DNA of 64,000 bases, from positions 62,001 to 126,000 of the forward strand of contig NZ_PREZ01000005.1 of NCBI RefSeq assembly GCF_002926065.1, read 5' to 3'. Shown here one piece after another: positions 8,962 through 17,318 of this stretch. The position numbers and the translations under genes were made by a program. The notes under the pieces are model-generated. The model made no database searches, was not told the DNA's origin, and worked only from the letters and a program-made list of their open reading frames with translations. The DNA is from Jeotgalibacillus proteolyticus. GTDB taxonomy: Bacteria > Bacillota > Bacilli > Bacillales > Jeotgalibacillaceae. Each line of letters begins with the position of its first letter. Within the stretch, counting starts at the first letter, position 1.

Positions 8962-9483
8962 TTAAAACCTCATTTTTTTCTCACTTAGAAGCTCAGTGAA
9001 TTCATATTTTGTTAATTTCTTTTTATGTAATTCACACTTATGATGCAAGGTCGAAGAAATTTTTAAGAGGTTAGGAAGAACATGTGGTATCATCTCACCT
9101 ACCCCAAGGTTGTTACCATCCAATAACCAGGTTATCTTTTTCCAGTCTAAAATTCCTTCGTCAATCTTTTTAGGAGTTTGATATTCATAATCCACAGGAA
9201 CAGTAACTAGAAAAGCATACATACCACCAGTAATTGTATTATCTATTTCCCAAGATACAATACCTTTATAGGTTATATTGTTTGATGAAATATCAATACC
9301 GGTTTCTTCTTTTACTTCTCGTACAAGACATTCCAATGGTTTTTCATTTTCTTTCATCTTTCCACCTACACCATTCCATAGACCTTGAGTAGGTGTGTAA
9401 TCTCTATTTAGCATCAAAAGTTCATCGTTTCTCTTTATGAAACATATTGTTTGATAATACACGTATTCGCCCCCAATAAACAT
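8962..9483 (-). CDS. Nudix hydrolase
   Basis: 173 residues with a perfect Nudix box at about 41-63: G-x5-E-x7-REV-x-EETG-I (GKMKENEKPLECLVREVKEE, then TGI). Enzymes of this type hydrolyse nucleoside diphosphates linked to another moiety, often oxidised nucleotides such as 8-oxo-dGTP. An alternative GTG start at 9462 has a better-placed GGGGGC and would remove seven residues. It forms a tight pair with the downstream phosphatase, which might act on its product; that link is inference. Confidence 0.88.
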   Translation of the reverse strand: MFIGGEYVYYQTICFIKRNDELLMLNRDYTPTQGLWNGVGGKMKENEKPLECLVREVKEETGIDISSNNITYKGIVSWEIDNTITGGMYAFLVTVPVDYEYQTPKKIDEGILDWKKITWLLDGNNLGVGEMIPHVLPNLLKISSTLHHKCELHKKKLTKYEFTELLSEKKMRF

Positions 9484-9544
9484 ACGTACTTATTCCGGTA
9501 AACTGCCCCTTTAGTTTAACATTAATTTCCTTTTGGAAGACAAA

Positions 9545-9582
9545 GAAAAAAGCATTCATTATTTAAGGAATGCATTCTTTCA
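9545..9582. terminator. Small hairpin between DJ-1 gene and Nudix promoter
   Basis: GAAAAAAGCATTC and GAATGCATTCTTTC form an imperfect stem upstream of the Nudix gene. Role unclear. Confidence 0.3.
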
Positions 9583-9638
9583 CTTTATATGGAGTAGCAT
9601 CAGGAAAATGCGGATTTACATCAATAAGGTTATTTCAA

Positions 9639-9689
9639 ATTAAAAAGCACAACTTCTCTACAATAAAAATAGAGAAATTGAGCTTTTTC
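9639..9689 (-). terminator. Terminator of the DJ-1/PfpI gene
   Basis: On the minus strand, AAAAGCTCAATTTCTCTA pairs with TAGAGAAGTTGTGCTTTT and is followed by T residues, just after the gene end. Confidence 0.8.
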
Positions 9690-9695
9690 ATTACT

Positions 9696-10328
9696 TCATT
9701 TACTTATTGAATTCATTAACTCGAAGAAGTATTCAGGTTTATGATTCTTATTTAGTTTATACCATGATTGTAATGTTTCTGGTGTAAGTACATCTATTTT
9801 TTTCAATACTTCCATTGCAAATTCGAGAGGAGCTATTCCTGATGCAGTAACTAAGTTTTCATCCGAGATCGCAGGTCCCAATTCATAGAACTTTTCTCCT
9901 TTATAGTTTGGACAAACCATCTTTGTATATTCTACGTTATTACTTGTATGCTTTCTAGTATCTAAGTAACCCATATTCGCGAGACCTTCAATTGCGCCAC
10001 AAATTGCAGCCACAACAGTGCCCACCTTTAAAGCCAGGCTAATTCTTTCTAAGATAGGCTGATGAATTTCTTCACTCCAAGTAGTCCCTCCTGGTAAAAT
10101 CAAAAGATCTTTACTTTCAAAAGTACATTCGTCAAGTGAACTATCTGGTTTAATGCTCAGTCCTCCCATAGTAGTAATCAGCTCTTTATTAGCTCCTACT
10201 GTCATTACTTTTAAAGGTGCTAAACCTTTTTTAAAATATCTTCCTGAGTTTAGTTCAGCAATTAAATATCCATATTCCCAGTCCGACATTGTGTCAAATA
10301 CATATAGAAATACTTTTTTTGTTTGCAC
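9696..10328 (-). CDS. DJ-1/PfpI family protein (YoaZ-like)
   Basis: About 210 residues of a type-1 glutamine-amidotransferase-like fold. The nucleophile-elbow cysteine is at about residue 110 (AAICGAIEG), and LPGG lies near 79-82. The start chosen is GTG at 10328 because GGAGTG lies eight bases upstream; a further GTG at 10346 is possible. It resembles B. subtilis YoaZ. DJ-1/PfpI proteins include chaperones, glyoxalases and proteases, so the activity is open. It lies 3' of a WYL regulator, separated by a strong terminator, so is separately transcribed. Confidence 0.8.
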   Translation of the reverse strand: MQTKKVFLYVFDTMSDWEYGYLIAELNSGRYFKKGLAPLKVMTVGANKELITTMGGLSIKPDSSLDECTFESKDLLILPGGTTWSEEIHQPILERISLALKVGTVVAAICGAIEGLANMGYLDTRKHTSNNVEYTKMVCPNYKGEKFYELGPAISDENLVTASGIAPLEFAMEVLKKIDVLTPETLQSWYKLNKNHKPEYFFELMNSISK

Positions 10329-10360
10329 TAATAACACTCCAATCACAATTGATATTGTAA

Positions 10361-10407
10361 GTATAATAAAACTTCCCTGACAGCTAATGTCAGGGAAGTT
10401 ATTATAC
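10361..10407 (-). terminator. Very stable hairpin terminating the WYL regulator gene
   Basis: GTATAATAACTTCCCTGACA pairs with its complement except for a 2-nt bulge; loop of five bases. The stop codon of the regulator lies within the stem. On the minus strand the inner stem is followed by TTTTATTATAC. Confidence 0.8.
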
Positions 10408-11361
10408 TTGATGAAATTTAATTAATTCCGATAGAACTTCAACAATTCTTTTCTTAAGACTTATCGGTTCAATGACTTTAATAGATTTATTGTACGGTAA
10501 AAGTAAATAAGGTACATATGTATGTATTATTTCTTTTTCAAGAAGAAAAACTGCTCGATTTGAAGTCCGTTCCTGGATGTAATGTCCTAAAAACCAATGT
10601 TGGCAAAGATCATCCAATACACTTTTATCCCCATGAACAACCAAAGAAATAATCTCTTCCTTATCTTCTGTCGTTGGAAGAAGATTTTTTGTAAAAAAGT
10701 CACGTGCATAAAAATTTTCCGGAGGGTTAAACTTATTTTCAGTCAGCATTAGATTTTCAATTCGGTCTACTCTAAAACTACGGACTTCATTCCTAAGATG
10801 ACAAAATCCAATCATATACCACTTATTATTCCAATAGATAATTCTGTACGGATCGACCACTCTCTTATTTTGCGTTTCGCCACTTGTAAGGTAAAGAATT
10901 TTTACGGAGTACCCGTTAGCTACGGATCGCTCCAACTCCTTCAAAAAAGGGTCCATAGAGGGTGAACTTATTGCACTTATTACTTCAAGGCTAGTTAAAT
11001 GTTGGTTAATCTTGGTTTCCTGCTCTTGATTTGAGTATTTACTTAGTTTTGAAATGGCCCTATTTAGTGCTTCGCCTCCATAATATCCCGCTTCTTCTGC
11101 AAAAACAGCAGCGTGAAATAGAGACGCTTGCTCCTCAAAATCAAAAAAAAGAGGAGCCTCGATAAAATTGTTCAATAAGGAGTATCCACCGTTATGTCCT
11201 GGTTCTGAAATGATCGGTACGCCACTTGTTGAAATTGTATCAATATAGCGATACACAGTCCTTATATTCATCTCTAGCTTTTCTGAAATTTGTTTTGCAG
11301 TAACTTTTTCTCCTGAACGAAGCATCCATAGAATCGCTAACATATTGTCAATTTTAGGCAT
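10402..11361 (-). CDS. HTH/WYL-domain transcriptional regulator (YobV-like)
   Basis: 319 residues: N-terminal DeoR/HTH_11 winged helix (about 1-60, KQISEKLEMNIRTVYRYID), then a WYL domain (about 140-230) and a C-terminal WCX-like extension. WYL proteins sense small ligands or nucleic acids and regulate nearby genes. It resembles B. subtilis YobV. The likely target is itself or the neighbouring DJ-1 gene, but no operator was identified. Confidence 0.85.
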   Translation of the reverse strand: MPKIDNMLAILWMLRSGEKVTAKQISEKLEMNIRTVYRYIDTISTSGVPIISEPGHNGGYSLLNNFIEAPLFFDFEEQASLFHAAVFAEEAGYYGGEALNRAISKLSKYSNQEQETKINQHLTSLEVISAISSPSMDPFLKELERSVANGYSVKILYLTSGETQNKRVVDPYRIIYWNNKWYMIGFCHLRNEVRSFRVDRIENLMLTENKFNPPENFYARDFFTKNLLPTTEDKEEIISLVVHGDKSVLDDLCQHWFLGHYIQERTSNRAVFLLEKEIIHTYVPYLLLPYNKSIKVIEPISLKKRIVEVLSELIKFHQV

Positions 11362-11679
11362 ATAATTCCACCTCCAAAATAAGAGTCATATTCTACTATC
11401 CTGCCCCGATAGTTTAAGGGGATTCTTTGATAAATTCAATAAATCATTTGAATATTTTTCTAAATTCAACCGAACTACTAATTAAGCAAGTCATTTTAAT
11501 GAAGCAATATAACAAACCTTTTACCAGGCTTGTAAAGGAAGGAGTTTACAAACATCCAATACTTCTATCACCTTTGGGATTTAACCTAAATTTACTAGAC
11601 TCGTGCCCCCCATTCCTTTGCTATAATAAGAGCGCACCGCAACCAATGACAAATACACACAAAGGGACGGATAGACCTA
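11362..11679. other. Intergenic region upstream of the first YibE/F gene
   Basis: Divergent promoter region. A TATAAT at about 11622-11627 may serve the YibE/F gene. An 86-codon open frame (11427-11687) has no ribosome site or recognisable sequence and is not accepted as a gene. Confidence 0.4.
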
Positions 11680-12888
11680 ATGTTTAAACTACTCACTTTC
11701 ATTTTATTCGCCTTTCTTGCAATCCCTTCTTCTGCTCTTGCAGCAAATACGCTCCCACCTTCGAACCCCGGAGAACAAGAGATGATGCAGGAAAATATTC
11801 CTGATACGCATACCACAACGGCCCGTGTCCTTGAAGTGATCGAAGAAGGAACAGAACTGGACGAAATGACTCAAGCGGAAACAGAGTTTCAACAATTAAA
11901 TGTAGAGATTTTATCAGGAGAATATAAAGGCCAGGAGATGGAAGTCACAGGCTTTAATTACCCAAACAGCGTCTACGGAAGCAGCAACTTCTGGTTTAAA
12001 GAAGGTGACAGGATTACAATCCAGTTGCAGCTTGAAAATGGGGAAATCACCAATGCCTATCCCTTGGATTACGCCCGGGATTTTCCTTCCTATATCCTTG
12101 TCGGGCTTTTCATTGCCCTTTTACTCCTATTCGGAAAGCTCAAGGGTGCAAAATCCGTTATCACCTTAGGACTGACCATCTTTATTCTTTTTAAATTTAT
12201 GATTCCTTATTTACTTGAGGGACATAACCCTATCCTGCTTGTGCTCATTACCGGAGCGATTGTAACGGCTTTAACCTTTTTGATTGTAAGCGGCTTTTCC
12301 CGTAAAACGCTTGCTTCTATCATCGGAACGGTAGGCGGCTTGGGATCGGCAGCTCTTATTTCCGTTATTTTCATGGGGCTAATGAACCTCTCAGGTTTTC
12401 ATGGCGAAGATGAGCGGATGCTTGGCGCGATGGCTCAGGAACTACCGATTGATCTTTCCGGCCTGCTGCTTGCCGGTATTATTATTGGAGCGCTGGGTGC
12501 TGTGATGGATGTTGCTATTTCGATTGCTTCATCAATTGAGGAAGTAAAACGCAATTACAAGAAGGCGTCATTTAAAGAGCTTTTCAAATCTGGAATGAAC
12601 GTAGGCGGGGACATAATGGGCACTATGGCAAATACCCTGATTTTAGCTTATGTTGGTGCTTCCCTTCCAATTCTTTTATTAATCTATGCCTATGAATATC
12701 CGTATGGTGAATTGATTCAGATGGAGTTTTTTGGAGTTGAAATTTTGAGGACACTTGCCGGGAGTATTGGTCTCGTTTTGGCCATTCCGATTACTGCACT
12801 TATCTCGGCTTTGCTTTTGAGTAAGCAGGAGGTAAAAACAAAACAAGATCCTACAATTATTGTCGGCGACCGAAATACAGGCGCTTAA
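11680..12888 (+). CDS. YibE/F family membrane protein, long form with exported domain
   Basis: 402 residues: a signal-peptide-like N-terminus (about 1-21, ending SALA), an extracytoplasmic domain of about 100 residues, then a multi-spanning YibE/F domain (about 135-385) with conserved GAVMDVAISIASS and SGMNVGGDIMGTMANTL. Family function is unknown; export or transport has been proposed. In many Gram-positives YibE and YibF are adjacent. Here the single gene faces a pair of paralogs 1.2 kb away on the other strand. Ribosome site weak. Confidence 0.82.
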   Translation: MFKLLTFILFAFLAIPSSALAANTLPPSNPGEQEMMQENIPDTHTTTARVLEVIEEGTELDEMTQAETEFQQLNVEILSGEYKGQEMEVTGFNYPNSVYGSSNFWFKEGDRITIQLQLENGEITNAYPLDYARDFPSYILVGLFIALLLLFGKLKGAKSVITLGLTIFILFKFMIPYLLEGHNPILLVLITGAIVTALTFLIVSGFSRKTLASIIGTVGGLGSAALISVIFMGLMNLSGFHGEDERMLGAMAQELPIDLSGLLLAGIIIGALGAVMDVAISIASSIEEVKRNYKKASFKELFKSGMNVGGDIMGTMANTLILAYVGASLPILLLIYAYEYPYGELIQMEFFGVEILRTLAGSIGLVLAIPITALISALLLSKQEVKTKQDPTIIVGDRNTGA

Positions 12889-12890
12889 GA

Positions 12891-12927
12891 AAAGCCGGGG
12901 CGATACTAACCGCTTCGGCTCTTTTCT
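12891..12927 (+). terminator. Weak terminator after the first YibE/F gene
   Basis: AAAAGCCGGGGCG and CGCTTCGGCTCTTTT form an imperfect stem ending in TCTTTTC. Confidence 0.5.
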
Positions 12928-12938
12928 TTGCTATCTAA

Positions 12939-13070
12939 TCAGAAATCCAATTTTACCAAGCTGTTTTTAAATGCACCTTCAAACTGAGCGAGAGGGTGTA
13001 TTTCGTCAAGAATTGGTTAGATCTGATGCTCTTCAATAAACTGAAGCATTTCTTTTAAACTCTTTTTGGT
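12939..13070 (-). pseudogene. C-terminal fragment of a zinc-type alcohol dehydrogenase/quinone reductase
   Basis: On the minus strand one frame reads KKSLKEMLQFIEEHQI, a TAA stop, then PILDEIHPLAQFEGAFKNSL and a final stop. This matches the C-terminal end of medium-chain Zn-dependent dehydrogenases (compare ...FIxxHxIKPVxDExFPLexxxeA). The stop replaces the usual lysine codon by one base, and no upstream part of the gene remains. The paralog family is recognised by pattern only. Confidence 0.5.
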
Positions 13071-13142
13071 TTACATTCCTTTAAAAGGATAGAATAATAG
13101 TGTTAAGAAATTGTAAGTCAATACTAAACTAGAAAGACTGAT

Positions 13143-13805
13143 TTGATGCACTCAAAGAATAACATACATATCTTTTTTCCTGTCACCTGTCTGATTTTAT
13201 TTATTTTAATTTCCGTGCTTTCCTGGCGTGAACAACTCGAGTTAATCGATTCCCTCATTATCGATGGTTTGGCGAGATGGATTTCACCGGCTATTGTTAT
13301 GTTGATGGAGGGGATCACCAAAATCGGTTCCGGAGAAACGATTCTCATTTTGACGTTTCTTTTGTCTCTTTACCTCTTGTTTAAAAAGCTATGGAAAGAA
13401 ATTATTTTTTTGTATGTCCTCACCCTCGGGGGAATTTTATTAAACTTTTTGCTGAAAGTCGGCTTTCAACGTCAGCGTCCGGGTGAAATGAGCTCCATCG
13501 AAGTGTTCGGAAATTCCCTTGAAATCACCTCTTACAGTTTTCCAAGCGGACATACGATGCGGAGCGTTTTACTGTTTTCATTTTTGATCTATCTTAGCCT
13601 CGTTTATCTCAATAAACTAACCATAAAAACAGCCATCATTTTTTCTTTAATTACGATGATTTTTCTGGTTGCCATAAGCCGTATTATTATCGGTGCTCAT
13701 TTTCCTTCCGATATTTTTGCAGCTATTACGATTTCAATTACCTGGTTTTATTTGTGCTTATCAGGTATCCGCTTGACATTACTAAAGGAATTACGTTTTT
13801 TGTAA
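13143..13805 (+). CDS. PAP2-family membrane phosphatase
   Basis: 220 residues, about six membrane segments. All three PAP2 motifs are present: K105-x6-RP (KVGFQRQRP), PSGH at 134-137, and SR-x5-H-x3-D (SRIIIGAHFPSD, 179-190). Members dephosphorylate lipid phosphates such as undecaprenyl pyrophosphate, phosphatidylglycerol phosphate or phosphatidic acid on the outer membrane face. Start could be the second Met. Lone gene with its own terminator between YibE/F genes. Confidence 0.88.
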   Translation: MMHSKNNIHIFFPVTCLILFILISVLSWREQLELIDSLIIDGLARWISPAIVMLMEGITKIGSGETILILTFLLSLYLLFKKLWKEIIFLYVLTLGGILLNFLLKVGFQRQRPGEMSSIEVFGNSLEITSYSFPSGHTMRSVLLFSFLIYLSLVYLNKLTIKTAIIFSLITMIFLVAISRIIIGAHFPSDIFAAITISITWFYLCLSGIRLTLLKELRFL

Positions 13806-13875
13806 GAAGAAAAGAGAAAGAATTAAACTGACACCCGTTTAAAAAACACGATAAAAATAAAAGGTTAAGCAGTTA

Positions 13876-13914
13876 GAAGATGATACCTATATTGTATAGG
13901 GATCATCTTTTTTA
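13876..13914 (+). terminator. Terminator downstream of the PAP2 gene
   Basis: AGATGATACCTATA / TATAGGGATCATCT stem with a TTG loop and a TTTTTT tail. Confidence 0.8.
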
Positions 13915-13920
13915 TGTTTT

Positions 13921-14046
13921 TTAGACATTTAGCTGCTTATACTCGATCACATCTTTTAAATGCTCAAAAATCATTCTTTAGGAGCGGTAACAGTTTCCTC
14001 TGCGATCTAGACTGTCCCAGGTGATCGTTCTTTAACAGGTTTTGGT
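13921..14046 (-). pseudogene. Possible decayed gene end, family unknown
   Basis: Minus-strand frames join through a stop and a frameshift: PKPVKERSPGTV, stop, IAEETVTAPKE, then a shift into IFEHLKDVIEYKQLNV and stop. The amino-acid flavour is protein-like but the parent was not recognised. It could be chance. Confidence 0.25.
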
Positions 14047-14055
14047 ATAGATTTT

Positions 14056-14811
14056 TTATCTTTTTTTCACTAAAAAGACGGCAGTAATCCAGGAAGTGAT
14101 TGGAATAACAATCGTAAGCCCAATGCCAGCACAAAGTATGGTAATCATTTCAGCACTGAATATTTTGGAGTTAACAACCTCACCCATTGAATAGGACAAA
14201 TCTTTAAACCAGATTAGTAAAGCCAGATAACCACCAAAGAATGCAAAAAATAAAGTGTTTGTACTTGTTCCTAAAATATCCCTGCCAATCTTCATTCCGG
14301 CTTGATATAGGTTTTTCCTGCTTATATCAGGGTTATGGTAATGGATTTCACGCATTGGGGAAGAAATTGATATAGCGGCATCCGTGATAGCTCCTATGGT
14401 GCTCATCACAATAACAGAAGCAGCTAATTTTATAAAATCTACTCCTATATAAAGTGAGAACATACTTAGTTCATCTATTTCTTCTTCACCAAATCCCTGG
14501 ATCTTTGCATGATCTGTTATAAAAAATATGAACAAAAGTAAAAGACTGGTCGAAATAATAGAGGAAATAAACGCTGTTTTTGTTTTAATATTAATTTTAT
14601 TAATAAAAAATAGATTGATACAACTGATGATGACACACGCTATAAGTGTCAGGATAATCGGATTTAAACCAGGGACCGTCATAAATAAAGTGGTAATGAT
14701 GATAACACCAAAATTAAAAAATAGAGCAATAAACGATCTTATCCCTTTATTTCCGCCAATCAAGGTCATCAAAAGAAATAATATGGCTGCGAGGACTACC
14801 AATACATTCAT
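14056..14811 (-). CDS. YibE/F family membrane protein, short form
   Basis: 251 residues, essentially only the multi-spanning YibE/F domain, without the exported N-terminal domain. Motifs GAITDAAISISSPM and AGMKIGRDILGTSTNTL align with the two long paralogs. The start overlaps the end of the upstream gene by 4 bp, so the two are coupled and probably form a hetero-complex (YibF-like partner). Function unknown. Confidence 0.8.
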   Translation of the reverse strand: MNVLVVLAAILFLLMTLIGGNKGIRSFIALFFNFGVIIITTLFMTVPGLNPIILTLIACVIISCINLFFINKINIKTKTAFISSIISTSLLLLFIFFITDHAKIQGFGEEEIDELSMFSLYIGVDFIKLAASVIVMSTIGAITDAAISISSPMREIHYHNPDISRKNLYQAGMKIGRDILGTSTNTLFFAFFGGYLALLIWFKDLSYSMGEVVNSKIFSAEMITILCAGIGLTIVIPITSWITAVFLVKKR

Positions 14812-15983
14812 ATTTTCGCCCTCTTTTTAGTAACAAAAAATATAGTGATGTAAACTCCTATGGGAATGGTTAACACAATTCCGATACCTCCGGCTAATGC
14901 CCTCGCTATCTCCAATGATAAATTTAAAGATAATGTAAGACCCAACGGATACTGATTTTTAAAATAAAGGATAAGAACCGGAATGGATCCACTTACATAA
15001 GCAAAGAGCAAGATATTTGTCATGGTGCCCATAATATCCTTGCCAACCTCCATCCCCGATTTCCATAAGTCCTTTATAGATATCCTTTTATTTTCTTCAT
15101 ACAAGCCAAAAATAGAAGAAGACATGGTTATGGCAACATCCATCACAGCACCTAATGAGCCGAGAAACAATCCAGCAAGAAAAACCATTTGGTAGGGTCT
15201 TGTAATAAATTGCAATTCTTCAAACCGCAGTCCTCTCTCAGACGTCAGAAGTAACACAAGATACGTAATTAGGAGGGAAAGGAATGTACCCAGTAAGGTT
15301 GAGATAATGGCTGCATAGGTTTTTTCATTTAATCCATTTACTAATAATAAGGAAAGCACTGTAAACAAAATAGCGGCTATGCCGCAAATTAATAGTAAAC
15401 TTATATGTGAATGAGCAAGGTAAATGTCCAGGGCATAAGAAATCAGCATTGCATTAATTGCTAAACTTAAGATAGAAAATAGCCCTTGTTTTCTCCCGAC
15501 AATCAATAATGTAAAAATAAATACCCAGGCAACCACTATTAAATATTTATCACGTTTTACATCTGCAATCGTACCTGTTAAGTTATCCGTTTCTTTTGGA
15601 TTATCTTCAAGATTTATAAATACTTCGTCTCCAACAGTAAATTCAAAGTCGTATGCTTTGGATAGGGAAAATTCATTATGTAATTCAACGATCTTTCCTT
15701 TCTCATATCCATTTTTAATTTCAGCTTTTATGTGCTGTGTGAATAAATTATCCTCATTATTCATTGAATCTTGAAATTCAGTACGATCAATGAGCTCACT
15801 TTCTATTACCTGTGCAATTGGCCGATCGTAGTAGGAATGATTATTGTGAACAAAAATGATGCTCCCAGCGCAACAAAGCACCACTATTAAGTAAAACAAT
15901 AGCTGTTTATATGTAACCGTTTTTAATTTATCTTTAAAAATATCCAATCTAACCCTCCATTCACGATTGAATGTCCAACGCAT
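14808..15983 (-). CDS. YibE/F family membrane protein, long form
   Basis: 391 residues: N-terminal anchor (about 25-45), exported domain (about 50-135) with an SH3-like FTVGDEVFINL, then the YibE/F membrane domain containing GAVMDVAITMSSS and SGMEVGKDIMGTMTN. A TTG at 15947 preceded by GGAGGG is an alternative, better-spaced start. Coupled to the short form downstream. Architecture matches the single long paralog at 11.7-12.9 kb. Confidence 0.82.
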   Translation of the reverse strand: MRWTFNREWRVRLDIFKDKLKTVTYKQLLFYLIVVLCCAGSIIFVHNNHSYYDRPIAQVIESELIDRTEFQDSMNNEDNLFTQHIKAEIKNGYEKGKIVELHNEFSLSKAYDFEFTVGDEVFINLEDNPKETDNLTGTIADVKRDKYLIVVAWVFIFTLLIVGRKQGLFSILSLAINAMLISYALDIYLAHSHISLLLICGIAAILFTVLSLLLVNGLNEKTYAAIISTLLGTFLSLLITYLVLLLTSERGLRFEELQFITRPYQMVFLAGLFLGSLGAVMDVAITMSSSIFGLYEENKRISIKDLWKSGMEVGKDIMGTMTNILLFAYVSGSIPVLILYFKNQYPLGLTLSLNLSLEIARALAGGIGIVLTIPIGVYITIFFVTKKRAKI

Positions 15984-16102
15984 TTCTTTTCAGCCTATTT
16001 TCAGATTACCTAATAATAAACCAATATAAGCAACAATGCCATGATCGATCGCCTAGTGCTCACCTTCTAGAAGTTTATTTGATTTAAAAGCGAAGCTATT
16101 AC

Positions 16103-16131
16103 AAAAAGCTTCTCCATATATAAGGAGAAGC
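16103..16131 (-). terminator. Terminator of the manganese catalase gene
   Basis: GCTTCTCC / GGAGAAGC stem; on the minus strand it is followed by TTTTTG. Confidence 0.85.
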
Positions 16132-16142
16132 AATTAAGAGTA

Positions 16143-17003
16143 TCAGCATAAGTTAGGTGGCATGTGCTGTGTCTGGCTTTTCAAAACTGACGGCAATGTA
16201 TCATGAATGTAATGCGGAGCAGGATTTAAAACAGGCTTATCGCCAAAAGGAAATGGATATTCAACATAATTAAATGTCCCTAATCCATCCATACTAACTC
16301 CGTTTGCCCAGCGCCCCTCTGCACTCTTATTACCTCTGGAGTAATTAAACAACGTATAAGAGACCTCACGTTTTTCTAATTCTTTAGGAAATGTGCTTGG
16401 AACGACAATGTTCTCTTTTGACTCAAGTTCCTGGATCGCCGCGTACCATTGATTTTGATGCATAGTATCCCGTGCAATCAGCCAGGATAACATATCTTTT
16501 ACACCTGCGTCTGTAGTTGATTCGTATAGTCTGACTGCTTGGAGACGGCCCTGGGATTCAGCGTTTAAGTTGGCTCTAAAATCAGCCAGAAGATTTCCGC
16601 TTGCAATAATATAATCTGCCTTCCATTTGTTCCCCACGCTGTCAGCAGGAATAGCTCCTAAACCTGAAACAATGGCATGCTGAGGATTCATCCCGCCTAG
16701 TATGGCACCAACAATTGGATCCTGGGCCGCTGTCTCTAAATCACCCACTGGTGCACCATCCAGAAGCCTTGCGATCATTGTGGCCAGCATTTCAATATGT
16801 GCAAGTTCTTCTGCACCAGTATCCATTAATAAATCTTTATATTTTCCGTTTCCTCTTACATTAAAGCCCTGGAACATGTATTGCAGAGCAACGGAAATTT
16901 CCCCAAACTGCCCTCCTAGAATTTCCTGCAGCTTTTTGGCAAATAACGGATCTGGACGCTCGGGTTTTGCATGGTATTGAAGTTCTTTTACGTGATAGAA
17001 CAA
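16143..17003 (-). CDS. Manganese (non-haem) catalase
   Basis: 286 residues starting FYHVKELQYHAKPERPDP, typical of the YdbD/CotJC-type dimanganese catalases. Metal ligands are visible as Glu35 (GQFGEIS), Glu65 or Glu66 and His69 (AEELAHIEM), with a second Glu/His set in NAESQGR and DTMHQNQ. It removes hydrogen peroxide without haem. The start appears to be TTG with GGGGATG upstream. Single gene with its own terminator. Not next to cotJ genes, so a spore-coat role is not implied. Confidence 0.92.
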   Translation of the reverse strand: MFYHVKELQYHAKPERPDPLFAKKLQEILGGQFGEISVALQYMFQGFNVRGNGKYKDLLMDTGAEELAHIEMLATMIARLLDGAPVGDLETAAQDPIVGAILGGMNPQHAIVSGLGAIPADSVGNKWKADYIIASGNLLADFRANLNAESQGRLQAVRLYESTTDAGVKDMLSWLIARDTMHQNQWYAAIQELESKENIVVPSTFPKELEKREVSYTLFNYSRGNKSAEGRWANGVSMDGLGTFNYVEYPFPFGDKPVLNPAPHYIHDTLPSVLKSQTQHMPPNLC

Positions 17004-17133
17004 AAAGAATCATCCCCTTGAATCAGATTGAACTTTTAGGCTCTTTCTATCATATTAAAACAAAACAAAATGGTGCCTAAAACAAGAAGCAAGATTAAAA
17101 GCTGTAATTTAAAGAGCTACGTGGTGTCTCTGC

Positions 17134-17150
17134 GTGGTGCCAGGCACCAC
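17134..17150. repeat. GTGGTGCC palindrome
   Basis: GTGGTGCC-A-GGCACCAC, a perfect 8-bp-arm palindrome within the 300-bp gap between the catalase promoter and the ycgQ terminator. The rest of the gap (17004-17222) shows nothing else. Confidence 0.5.
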
Positions 17151-17222
17151 CCGAACTAGTGGATAACCAATCCTGCAAATGAAAAGCTAGTTGCAGTTGC
17201 TGTCACACTATTAATCAACGCT

Positions 17223-17268
17223 AAAAAGGCTGTTCAGAAAGTCAGTTAATACTGGCTTCTGGCAGCCT
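17223..17268 (-). terminator. Terminator of the ycgR-ycgQ pair
   Basis: On the minus strand AGGCTGCCAGAAGCCAGT pairs with ACTGACTTTCTGAACAGCCT and is followed by TTTTTAG. Confidence 0.85.
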
Positions 17269-17318
17269 GTTGATGTTGAATGTCGTATTGGTTTTTTAGT
17301 GGGGAGAAAAAAATGAAA

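Noticed and set aside
11427-11687. 86-codon open frame upstream of the first YibE/F gene
   Set aside because: No ribosome binding site, no recognisable sequence, overlaps the next start and covers a likely promoter.
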